From an archaeon (lineage in GTDB: Archaea; Hydrothermarchaeota; Hydrothermarchaeia; Hydrothermarchaeales; JALUUU01): a DNA stretch of 8,697 bases. How positions within the stretch are numbered: the first letter of the stretch is position 1; each line of letters opens with the position of its first letter. The position numbers and the translations under genes were made by a program. The notes beneath the pieces were generated by a model, which saw nothing but the letters and a program-made list of their open reading frames with translations, ran no database searches and was not told the origin of the DNA. The stretch spans positions 1-8,697 of the forward strand of contig JALUUU010000172.1 in NCBI GenBank assembly GCA_027021185.1, written 5' to 3'. This document shows, in pieces, positions 1 through 6,800 of this stretch.

Positions 1-1975
1 GAGATTCAGGGATGTCTGCCCGCCGAACTGAACGATAACCCCCTCAGGCTGCTCTTTATCGATGATGTTTAGCACGTCTTCCAGGGCCAGGGGCTCAAAG
101 TACAGCTTGTCGCTGGTATCGTAGTCAGTGGAAACGGTCTCAGGATTGTTGTTGACGATTATTGCCTCATAGCCCTCTTCCCTGATGGCAAGGACGCCGT
201 GGACACAGCAGTAATCAAACTCTATGCCCTGGGCGATTCTGATGGGGCCGCCGCCAAGGATTATCACCTTCCGCCTGTTGTCGACCTCTACTTCATCCAC
301 CGGCTCATATGAGGAGTAATAATAGGGGGTGGCGGCCTGGAACTCCGCTGCACATGTATCCACCATTTTATAGGCAGGCAGGGCGGTTCTTTTCCTCAGC
401 TTTCTGACTTCAAGCTCCTGTGTCCCCAGTATATGGGCCAGCTGCTTGTCAGAGAAGCCCATTCTTTTCGCTTTCTTTAACATCGCCGGGCTGAGATTGT
501 CGAGGCTTTGCTTTTTGAGCTCGGCCTCCATGTCAACGATGTTTTTTATCTTTTCCAGGAAGAAGGGGCTTACCCCGGTGATCCTGTTTATCTCCTCGAG
601 GGTCATTCCCATCTTCAATGCGTCGCTGATGTAGAAGATCCTCTTATCCGTGGGCTTTTTCAGGTTCTTTATTATCTCGTCTATGTCCCTGCACTCCTTC
701 CTCCCGTCGCCGCATAGCCCGAAGCGGCGGATGTCCAGGCTTCTAATGGCTTTCTGCAGGGACTCCTCGAAAGTACGGCCTATGGCCATAACCTCCCCCG
801 TGGACTTCATCTGGGTTCCTATCTCCTGCTCCGCCTCGGGGAACTTGTCAAAGGGCCACCTCGGTATCTTCGTGACGATGTAGTCCAGAGTGGGCTCAAA
901 GCTGGCGGGCGTCTCTTTGGTGACGTCGTTGGGGATCTCGTCGAGGGAGAGGCCCACAGCTATCTTCGCGGATATCTTGGCTATCGGATACCCCGTGGCC
1001 TTGCTCGCGAGGGCAGAGCTCCTTGAAACCCGTGGGTTGACCTCTATCACATAGTACTCCCACTTCTCAGGGTTCACCGCGAACTGGATGTTGCATCCTC
1101 CCTCTATCTTCAGCGCCCTGATGATCTTCAGGGCGGCGCTCCTAAGGGTTTGATGGTCCTGGTCGCTCAGTGTCTGGGCCGGGGCCACGACAATGCTCTC
1201 ACCTGTGTGGATACCCATGGGGTCGAGGTTCTCCATGTTGCACACTGTTATGCAGTTGTTCCTCGAGTCCCTCATGACCTCGTACTCGTACTCGTACCAT
1301 CCCAGGAGGGACTTCTCTATAAGCACCTGATGGACCATGCTCGCCTCAAGGCCTCGCTGAGCTATCTTTCTGAGATTATCCTCGTCCTCTGCAACGCCTC
1401 CGCCTGTTCCTCCGAGGGTATAGGCAGGCCTTATTATCACTGGGTAGCCGATTTTCTCAGCCGCGTTCAGGGCATCCTCTAGGGTGTTAACGGCATAGCT
1501 CTCTGGTATGGGCTCTTTAATCTCCTTCATCAGAGCCGCGAAGAGGTCCCTATCCTCCGCTCGCTTGATGGTGCTGACAGATGTCCCCAGGACCTCGACC
1601 CCCAGCTTCTCGAACACTCCCTGATCGGCCAGTTGGGCTGTAAGGTTAAGGCCTGTCTGCCCCCCCATGGTGCCGATGAATCCCTCGGGCTTTTCTTTTT
1701 TAAGGATCTCCGTCACCACCTCTGGCACCAGGGGCTCCACGTAGATGATATCCGCTATCTCCCTGTCTGTCTGTATGGTGGCGGGATTAGAGTTGACCAA
1801 GACCACCTCGTAGCCCTCTTCCCTGAGGGACTTACAGGCTTGGGACCCAGAGTAATCGAATTACCGTCGAGATAGCAAACCTTAGTTCACTAACTCGATT
1901 TCGGCTGCTTGGCCGATTACTATGGGCCCTGAGCCGATGACCATTATCTTCCTTAAGTCCTCACGTTTCGGCGAT
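1..1975 (-). CDS. carB: Carbamoyl-phosphate synthase large subunit, N-terminal part, interrupted by a 39-nt intron; runs off the left edge
   Basis: CarB takes ammonia delivered by CarA, plus bicarbonate and two ATP, to make carbamoyl phosphate in the cytoplasm for pyrimidines and arginine. Translation of the minus strand gives the conserved start PKREDLRKIMVIGSGPIVIG, then, after removal of 1899-1861, QAAEFDYSGSQACKSLREEG, NSNPATIQTD, GTMGGQTGLNL, the ATP-grasp segment RPAYTLGGTGGG, NMENLDPMGIHTGES and EVNPRVSRSSALASKATGYP. The oligomerisation region (FFLEKIKNIVDME) and the opening of the second ATP-grasp half (ILGGGPIRIAQGIEFDY, then VQFGGQTSLNL) follow. Exons are 1975-1900 and 1860-1; the second is open to the window edge. 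Roughly the last 40 percent of the protein lies outside. The start is abnormal: the base string where ATG is expected (1975-1972) reads ATCG, an in-frame stop lies at 1980-1978, and the next in-frame ATG is 1944, which would drop nine conserved residues. It follows the endonuclease gene directly and is presumably co-transcribed with carA. Family assignment is certain; expression depends on splicing and on how it initiates. Confidence 0.93.
1861..1899 (-). other. Probable archaeal BHB intron (39 nt) in carB pre-mRNA
   Basis: Read on the minus strand, the conserved codons GCC GAA (ending at 1900) and TTC GAT TAC (from 1860) are separated by 39 nt carrying in-frame TAA codons at 1884-1882 and 1863-1861. 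The insert folds as a bulge-helix-bulge substrate. The intron-internal helix is TCGAG (1898-1894) with CTCGA (1871-1867). The first bulge is AAA (1901-1899). The central 4-bp helix is GCCG (1905-1902) with CGGT (1866-1863, one G-U pair). The second bulge is AAT (1862-1860). Cutting each bulge between its second and third base, the known preference of the archaeal tRNA splicing endonuclease, and joining the exons gives A-E-F-D-Y, the residues expected in CarB. An exon-exon helix GTAATCG (1920-1914) with CGATTAC (1858-1852) closes the structure, with 8 nt unpaired on the 5' side, so this is a relaxed BHB. The intron loop also contains a small hairpin TTAG/CTAA. Known archaeal mRNA introns, such as those in cbf5, are of similar size. 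Splicing itself is inferred. Confidence 0.85.
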
Positions 1976-1987
1976 CTTTACACCTCC
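1972..1987 (-). promoter_or_regulatory. Shine-Dalgarno site of carB with a damaged start codon
   Basis: GGAGGTG at 1987-1981 on the minus strand is a near-perfect ribosome binding site, beginning one base after the TAA of the endonuclease gene. After a 5-nt spacer comes ATCG (1975-1972) and then the conserved CarB codons CCG AAA CGT GAG GAC. If C1973 were absent, an ideally spaced ATG would begin the protein MPKREDL. The site therefore marks the intended start, which as written is off by one base. Confidence 0.75.
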
Positions 1988-1988
1988 G

Positions 1989-3149
1989 TTAAATAATTCT
2001 CCATAGCACCAAATTGCTTCTGATCTTTTTTCTACTCACACATCCTTGTTTTTCGAGTTTTCTTAGCCTTTTATACGCTGCCTTTCTGCTTATATTGAAA
2101 TATTCGGCTATTTCAAGCGTTGAAATATCGCCCTTACTGACCATATCCAAGATATCGTTCATCTCTGCCTCGTGGCCAAATTTTGTATATGAGTAGTCCC
2201 TTCCAACGAGTTCTCTAAGTTTATCAAGTTTTGCGCGATGAAAAAATCCAACTTTTTTCAAAAATCGCTTCATGTTTTCTCTGTCACTTATTAGAATATA
2301 CATTACGCAACGTGTTCTACCTTTTTTTGAATAAGTAGATCTTTGATACGGTCCTAGTACCCGAATTCCCAAACTTCTTAATAATTTTTTAATGGATGTA
2401 AGCAGTTTTCTGAGGTTTTCTTTCTTACTGGAATATCTTGCGAAATGTAAATTTATGTTTTTGGAGGCGTATTTTTTTGTTCGTAAAACAGAACCATCAT
2501 CAAAAACAGCCCTGAGAAACGCTTTTCTGATTTCGACGGTTCCATGGTAAATCCACTTTGGAACGTTTTTTTCAGATCTAAGTTTATCACCAAACGGGGC
2601 ACCGATCAATATTAAAAGTTCACCGACCAATGTAGAACAGGTTATTCTATTTTTTTTCGCTTGGATAATTTCAATCCCAAAAACTCTTTTAATATAATAT
2701 TTTACTTTTTCAACAAGATTTTCATCTGTATTCATATAATGAAACTCTCTTTTCAGAAAGGTTATAGAACCATCACCAAAACAATGTCCTAATAAAGATG
2801 CAAGCTCTGGAGATGGCTTTAATGGGAGAACCAACTTTGCTTTAGAACCCCTGTTTGATTTTATTAATGCGATATTCCTTTCACATTCTTTAACACGGAT
2901 CTTAGCTAATTTTAGTAATTTGATTAACATAGGAGCCTTTATAGCGTATCTCCCACTTTTAAGATGATAATAATGAGAAAATGAAATTTTTAGGGATTCA
3001 GATGCTTTTTTGTAATTAAATTTTTTCTCGATTTTATTAAAAAGTTTATTTCTGAAAGGTTGTTTTAATTCTATATGAAACGCCTCAGAAAGATTATTTA
3101 GGTGAATTCCAGAGTTTATGAAATCATCATTACTTATCATTTTAAACAT
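1989..3149 (-). CDS. Free-standing LAGLIDADG homing endonuclease with helix-turn-helix domain
   Basis: This 386-residue protein carries two LAGLIDADG-type motifs, the dimer-like core of a single-chain homing endonuclease. The first is LASLLGHCFGDGS at residues 118-128, with the catalytic acid at Asp126. The second is AFLRAVFDDGS around residues 210-220, with Asp217/Asp218. An N-terminal region (about 40-85) resembles a helix-turn-helix. The C-terminus (about 328-386, ISTLEIAEYFNISRKAAYKRLRKLEKQGCV) looks like a winged helix and probably helps DNA recognition. Such enzymes cut a long target in an allele lacking the element and spread by repair. It is co-directional with carA and carB: its ATG lies 4 nt after the carA stop with GGGG upstream as a ribosome site, and its stop abuts the carB ribosome site. 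It is far more AT-rich than its neighbours, with AAA/ATA/TTT-heavy codon use, indicating recent arrival. It is not in frame with carA or carB, so it is not an intein. The link to the nearby carB intron is inference. Confidence 0.88.
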   Translation of the reverse strand: MFKMISNDDFINSGIHLNNLSEAFHIELKQPFRNKLFNKIEKKFNYKKASESLKISFSHYYHLKSGRYAIKAPMLIKLLKLAKIRVKECERNIALIKSNRGSKAKLVLPLKPSPELASLLGHCFGDGSITFLKREFHYMNTDENLVEKVKYYIKRVFGIEIIQAKKNRITCSTLVGELLILIGAPFGDKLRSEKNVPKWIYHGTVEIRKAFLRAVFDDGSVLRTKKYASKNINLHFARYSSKKENLRKLLTSIKKLLRSLGIRVLGPYQRSTYSKKGRTRCVMYILISDRENMKRFLKKVGFFHRAKLDKLRELVGRDYSYTKFGHEAEMNDILDMVSKGDISTLEIAEYFNISRKAAYKRLRKLEKQGCVSRKKIRSNLVLWRII

Positions 3150-3153
3150 TTTT

Positions 3154-4230
3154 TCAACCCCTAAGGATCCTCACGAACTCGTCGAACAGGTAGTCACTGT
3201 CCCTCGGCCCAGGGCTGGCCTCTGGATGGTACTGAACGGAGAACACGGGGAGTTCTTCATGGCGAAGACCCTCCGCGGTGTTGTCGTTGAGATTTATGTG
3301 AGATAGCCTGAATCCAGTGCCCCTGAGACTTTCAGCGTCAACAGCGAAGCCATGGTTCTGGGAGGTGATGTATACCCTACCCATCTCCAGGTCTTTCACG
3401 GGCTGATTCGCGCCGCGGTGTCCGAACTTGAGCTTAAAGGTCTTGCCTCCGCACGCCAGGGCGAGGATCTGATGCCCAAGGCATATGCCGAAGACCGGTT
3501 TCTCCTCCACCAGCTTCCTCACCGTCTTTATGGCGTAATCCGCTTTCAATGGATCTCCAGGGCCATTAGAGACCACTATCCCCCGGGGTTCCAAGGCAAG
3601 GATATCCTCTGCCTTTGTTGCAGCGGGTACAACCGTTACGTCTAAGTCCCGCTTCAGGAGGCTGCGCAGGATGCTGAGTTTCATTCCACAGTCCAGGAGT
3701 ACCACCTTCTCCCCCGGGCCCTCGTAGTGCTTGATCTCTTTTGTGGTCACATCAGCCACGAGGTCCAGTTCTGATATGTCTGGCTGGCTCTTTGCCCTCT
3801 CCAGGAGCGCCTCCGCATCTATGCTCTCGCGGGACGTCTTAAGGGCGCCTTTCATGGTTCCGTATTTCCTTATCTTGATGGTAAGCGCCCTGGTATCCAC
3901 TTCCGCTATCCCTGGGGTGTCGTGTTCCTTCAGGAACGAGTCGATAGTTTTGCCAGCCGCCCTGTGGCTTGGAGCAGGGCATGCCTCCCTCACAACGAGA
4001 CCCTCAGCCTTTATCCCGTCGCTCTCAAAGTCGCTTCTGTTTATGCCGTAGTTCCCTATCATAGGGTATGTGAACATCAGGATCTGGCCCTTATAGCTGG
4101 GGTCTGTGAGGGCTTCCTGGTAGCCGCTCATGCTGGTGTTAAAAACTACCTCCCCATAGACCTCCTTCTCAGCACCTATGCCTACGCCCTCAACTATGGT
4201 GCCGTCCTCCAGTACTAGGGTGGCTTTCAT
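3154..4230 (-). CDS. carA: Carbamoyl-phosphate synthase small subunit (glutamine amidotransferase)
   Basis: CarA hydrolyses glutamine and channels ammonia to CarB. The 358 residues cover the full family length. The N-terminal CPSase small-chain domain begins MKATLVLEDGTIVEG, with FNTSMSGYQEALTDPSYKGQ (residues 30-49) and TYPMIGNYGIN. The C-terminal class I glutamine amidotransferase domain has LLDCGMK (178-184), the oxyanion motif SNGPGDP (221-227), the nucleophile Cys250 in GICLGHQ, SQNHGFAV (290-297), and the triad partners His335 and Glu337 in QYHPEASPGP. All catalytic residues are present, so it should be active. The ATG at 4230 matches the family N-terminus. There is no obvious Shine-Dalgarno sequence before it; a TATA-like box lies about 60 nt upstream in the divergent region. 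It is the first gene of the carA-endonuclease-carB unit. Confidence 0.97.
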   Translation of the reverse strand: MKATLVLEDGTIVEGVGIGAEKEVYGEVVFNTSMSGYQEALTDPSYKGQILMFTYPMIGNYGINRSDFESDGIKAEGLVVREACPAPSHRAAGKTIDSFLKEHDTPGIAEVDTRALTIKIRKYGTMKGALKTSRESIDAEALLERAKSQPDISELDLVADVTTKEIKHYEGPGEKVVLLDCGMKLSILRSLLKRDLDVTVVPAATKAEDILALEPRGIVVSNGPGDPLKADYAIKTVRKLVEEKPVFGICLGHQILALACGGKTFKLKFGHRGANQPVKDLEMGRVYITSQNHGFAVDAESLRGTGFRLSHINLNDNTAEGLRHEELPVFSVQYHPEASPGPRDSDYLFDEFVRILRG

Positions 4231-4271
4231 GCCAAAAAGGTTTATATATGATTCACTTACTTAAGTTTTAT

Positions 4272-4283
4272 GTCAAATTTGAC
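4272..4283. promoter_or_regulatory. 12-bp perfect palindrome in the divergent promoter region, possible operator
   Basis: GTCAAATTTGAC is a perfect inverted repeat placed between the divergent carA and ACT-domain genes and directly next to the TATA-like box at 4286-4296. On the minus strand it falls between that box and the carA start, close to the expected carA transcription start. That is a plausible position for a dimeric repressor site. No other copy was noticed in the window. The operator role is inference. Confidence 0.4.
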
Positions 4284-4285
4284 TC

Positions 4286-4296
4286 AAATATAAATA
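4286..4296. promoter_or_regulatory. TATA-like box shared by divergent promoters
   Basis: AAATATAAATA on the plus strand, read as TATTTATATTT on the minus strand, matches an archaeal TATA box in both directions. On the plus strand its centre is about 29 nt before the ATG at 4320, which fits a leaderless or nearly leaderless transcript. On the minus strand transcription would begin near 4266, giving carA a leader of roughly 35 nt. A second box, TTTATATAT at 4241-4249, could serve the plus strand with a longer leader. Confidence 0.5.
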
Positions 4297-4319
4297 ATGT
4301 GAAACATTTTATAGAGAAA

Positions 4320-4967
4320 ATGAAAATTTCCGACGACGTGAGGAAGATTCTCAGCAGGTACCCCTACCTCGAAGAGTACCTCGCCATGGGCATCATAAAT
4401 TACCGAGCCCTTGCAAGGGAGATTAAGGGCTCCATGAAGTCTGATGTAAACCTCCAGAGCGTCGTGAGTGCGATAAGGCGTGCAGGGCAGACAAAGAAGA
4501 AAAAAGGCGCTGAGAAGCTTTTACAGATCCTTTCTGGGAGCCAGGTGAATCTCAGCTATGACCTTGCAGCGTCCACCATGGTTATCGAGTCAGACCCGAG
4601 GCGCAGAATAGAGGAGGTGCACAAGGCCCTAAAGGGAAAGAGCTACATGCTTCTCCAGGGAGTGCGCACCCTTACGGTGGTTGCCGAGGAGGATGTTTTG
4701 ATGGAATGCGTCGAGAAGCTGGGGGACAGAGACCTGGAGCTCAGAGGAAGCCTCGCCTCGGTTGTGGTAACGAGCCCCCGGGAGATCGTCTCCACCCCGG
4801 GTGTGATAGCCCATATAGCGGTGCTTCTCGCCGTGGAGGGGATAAATGTCGTGGAGATGATGTCAAGCTCCACCGAAACCTCCTTCATCCTGGACGAGAA
4901 GGACGCCCTCCGAGCCGTGGAGGTCATTAGGAGAGAGATTAAGAGAGCTAGAAAACAGCTTGGCTAG
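4320..4967 (+). CDS. ACT-domain protein, likely amino-acid-sensing regulator
   Basis: The product is 215 residues from the ATG at 4320. This start is chosen over the in-frame ATG at 4248 because the extra 24 codons are AT-rich and overlap the promoter and palindrome, and MKISDDVRKILSRYPYLEEYL is a natural beginning. The N-terminal part (about 1-60) is helical with basic residues (INYRALAREIKGSM, SAIRRAG, KKKKG) and could bind nucleic acid. The middle is an alpha/beta segment. The C-terminal part (about 150-210), VSTPGVIAHIAVLLAVEGINVVEMMSS.., followed by DEKDALRAVEVIRREI, closely resembles the ACT domain of aspartate kinases, which usually binds an amino acid. No kinase or other catalytic domain is present. 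It is divergently placed from carA, so a role in controlling that operon is possible but not shown by the sequence. Confidence 0.85.
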   Translation: MKISDDVRKILSRYPYLEEYLAMGIINYRALAREIKGSMKSDVNLQSVVSAIRRAGQTKKKKGAEKLLQILSGSQVNLSYDLAASTMVIESDPRRRIEEVHKALKGKSYMLLQGVRTLTVVAEEDVLMECVEKLGDRDLELRGSLASVVVTSPREIVSTPGVIAHIAVLLAVEGINVVEMMSSSTETSFILDEKDALRAVEVIRREIKRARKQLG

Positions 4968-4977
4968 CCGGGTGTCT

Positions 4978-4985
4978 GTTTTTCT
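4978..4985 (+). terminator. Oligo-T stretch after the ACT-domain gene
   Basis: Eleven bases after the stop codon lies a run of consecutive T residues (GTTTTTCT). Archaeal transcription commonly ends at T-rich tracts without a hairpin, and this is the only such tract before the transporter gene. It is short, so the call is tentative. Confidence 0.35.
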
Positions 4986-5063
4986 AAAAATGTTACAGTC
5001 GTAAAAAGAATAGTGCTATACGGAACATCCCTATTCCTTTTACCCTCCACGGGATGAAACATC

Positions 5064-6800
5064 ATGAATGGAGACAAACTGTTCCCTAACCTCTACAGTT
5101 TCAGAGGACTCAGCCGAGAAGACCTGTTAAACGACGTGGTTGCTGGAGTGGTTCTGACCCTGATGATTATACCCCAGGCCATGTCCTACGCCCTCCTGGC
5201 AGGGCTTCCTCCGATCTACGGTCTCTATGCCTCTACCATCCCCGTTTTTTTGGCCTCCCTTGCCGGGAGCTCCAGGTACATGCAGACAGGCCCTGTGGCC
5301 ATGGTTTCTTTCATGACCCTTGTCGCCCTGGGAAGCACCTACAAGGCCGGCTCTCAGGAATTCATCGAGCACGCCCACCTCCTGGCCCTTATAGTCGGGG
5401 CTGAGCTTCTTTTAATGGCGGCGGTGATCAAAGCTCTGAGGATAAAGTACGTCCTGAACCTCATATCCCATGACATAATTCTCGGATTCACCAACGCCGG
5501 CGCAATAATAATAGTGATCAGCCAGCTAAAGCACCTGTTTGGCGTTGAGGTCGGTCACCACGACGTGGTCCTCGGAACCATCGCAGAGCTTGCGGGGAAG
5601 ATTTTCTCCCTGAACCCTGCGGCCCTATTCATAGGCCTCTTAACGGTGTTTATTATCTGGGCAGGCAGACGAATCCACCGCCTCTTCCCGGGCGCCCTGG
5701 TAGCCATAATCGTCAGCGCATTAATGGTTATGAAGCTGGGCTTTGCCGGCAGGGTAAACGTCGTAGGCGAGCTGCCCAAGGGGCTGCCCGGACTTTATCT
5801 CCCGGGCATGGACATCCACACCGTCGTTGAAATGCTCCTTCCCGCCTCCACCATAGTGATAGTCGGCCTAATGGAGGCCCTTGCTATAAGCAATTACCTG
5901 GCTAAAACCGCCAAGGAGAAGTACGACCCTGTGAGAGAACTCTACGGACAGGGACTGGCCAACATTTCCGCCGGATTCATTAGCGCCTATCCCGTCTTCG
6001 GGTCTTTCTCCCGGAGCTCCCTGAATTACTTCGTCCTGAAGGGAAAAAGCATTATTGTACCGGCCACAGTTTCAATCCTGGTTGTGGTTGCCCTTTTCCT
6101 GACAAACCTCTTTTACTACGTTCCTCTGGCATCCCTGGCCGGGATAATCATAGTTGCCCTCATCCCCCTGATAAGGCCGCGGGACCTGGTCAGGCTCTAT
6201 TATTCCAACAGAAACGACGGAATAGTGGCCCTGACGGTGTTTTTCCTGGCCTTCGTCGCTAAGATAGACACGGCCCTCCTCCTCGGGATAGCCGTCTCCT
6301 TAATTCTCTTCTTCATGGAAACCGTGAGGCCGAGGATTTACGAGATCACCAGAGACGTCAAAACAAAGACCTTCACCGAGGAGGGAGAGGATACCTGCCC
6401 CCAGATAACCATCGTGGGCATAGACAACGACATATACTTCGCCAATGCGGGAGAGGTTTTCGATACCATCAGAGAGCTTCTTAAGAGGAAGCCCGATACA
6501 CGGATCCTAATAATATCAGGGGAAAGCATCAACTACATTGACGTACCGGGGGAGGAAGCCTTCCTGGAATTCGTGGAGGAGCTCAACGCCCGAGGGATTG
6601 AAGTGATACTTGTGGAATTCAAGGAGCGCATCCTCGAGCAGGCGTATATTCAGGACATGGTGGAGAAAATTGGAAGGGAAAGAATTTTTAATCATAAAAA
6701 CGAAGCAATACGTAAGGCCATGGACCTCATAGACAAGAAAGCCTGCAAGGGATGCAGCGGGATCTTCGAGGAATGTTTCGAAAAAATGGGGGCTGAGTAG
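5064..6800 (+). CDS. SulP-family anion transporter with STAS domain
   Basis: This is a 578-residue integral membrane protein of normal SulP (SLC26) length. The N-terminal signature is clear: LSREDLLNDVVAGVVLTLMIIPQAMSYALLAGLPPIYGLYAS, then SSRYMQTGPVAMVS. Many hydrophobic segments follow to about residue 430, including a central PVFGSFSRSSLNYF motif. The cytoplasmic C-terminal STAS domain (about 445-550) contains ITIVGIDNDIYFANA and ISGESINYIDVPGEEAF, and probably has a regulatory role. Members move sulfate, bicarbonate or other anions; the substrate cannot be told from sequence. The protein ends in a small cysteine cluster (Cys561, Cys564, Cys571), which is unusual for the family. The ATG is preceded by GGGATGA as a weak ribosome site. 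Its stop codon is immediately followed by the ATG of the universal stress protein, so the two are translationally coupled. Confidence 0.93.
   Translation: MNGDKLFPNLYSFRGLSREDLLNDVVAGVVLTLMIIPQAMSYALLAGLPPIYGLYASTIPVFLASLAGSSRYMQTGPVAMVSFMTLVALGSTYKAGSQEFIEHAHLLALIVGAELLLMAAVIKALRIKYVLNLISHDIILGFTNAGAIIIVISQLKHLFGVEVGHHDVVLGTIAELAGKIFSLNPAALFIGLLTVFIIWAGRRIHRLFPGALVAIIVSALMVMKLGFAGRVNVVGELPKGLPGLYLPGMDIHTVVEMLLPASTIVIVGLMEALAISNYLAKTAKEKYDPVRELYGQGLANISAGFISAYPVFGSFSRSSLNYFVLKGKSIIVPATVSILVVVALFLTNLFYYVPLASLAGIIIVALIPLIRPRDLVRLYYSNRNDGIVALTVFFLAFVAKIDTALLLGIAVSLILFFMETVRPRIYEITRDVKTKTFTEEGEDTCPQITIVGIDNDIYFANAGEVFDTIRELLKRKPDTRILIISGESINYIDVPGEEAFLEFVEELNARGIEVILVEFKERILEQAYIQDMVEKIGRERIFNHKNEAIRKAMDLIDKKACKGCSGIFEECFEKMGAE

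Noticed and set aside
1150..1482. Plus-strand open frames within carB and carA, and minus-strand frames within the transporter and transposase
   Set aside because: They are antisense shadows of genes with strong family motifs and have no ribosome site or recognisable protein features of their own.
1..1975. carB as a plain pseudogene because of stops and the bad start codon
   Set aside because: The stops lie only in a 39-nt insert whose removal at BHB cleavage points restores the exact conserved motif, and the rest of the gene has no frameshift or stop over 620 codons, which argues for selection.
1972..3149. The endonuclease gene itself as a large BHB intron joining ATG (3149-3147) to CCG (1971)
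   Set aside because: This would give a proper carB start, but I could not form the required 4-bp helix and bulges around either candidate junction, and a well-placed ribosome site already exists at 1981-1987.
1989..3149. Endonuclease as an intein in CarA or CarB
   Set aside because: It has its own start and stop codons, is not in frame with its neighbours, and shows no intein splicing blocks at its ends.
4241..4248. TATATAAA as the carA TATA box on the minus strand
   Set aside because: It lies only about 15 nt before the carA ATG, too close for an archaeal box, which would put the transcription start inside the coding region.
4248..4319. N-terminal extension of the ACT-domain protein from ATG 4248
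   Set aside because: The 24 extra codons are AT-rich, overlap the TATA-like box and palindrome, and look non-coding compared with the body of the gene.
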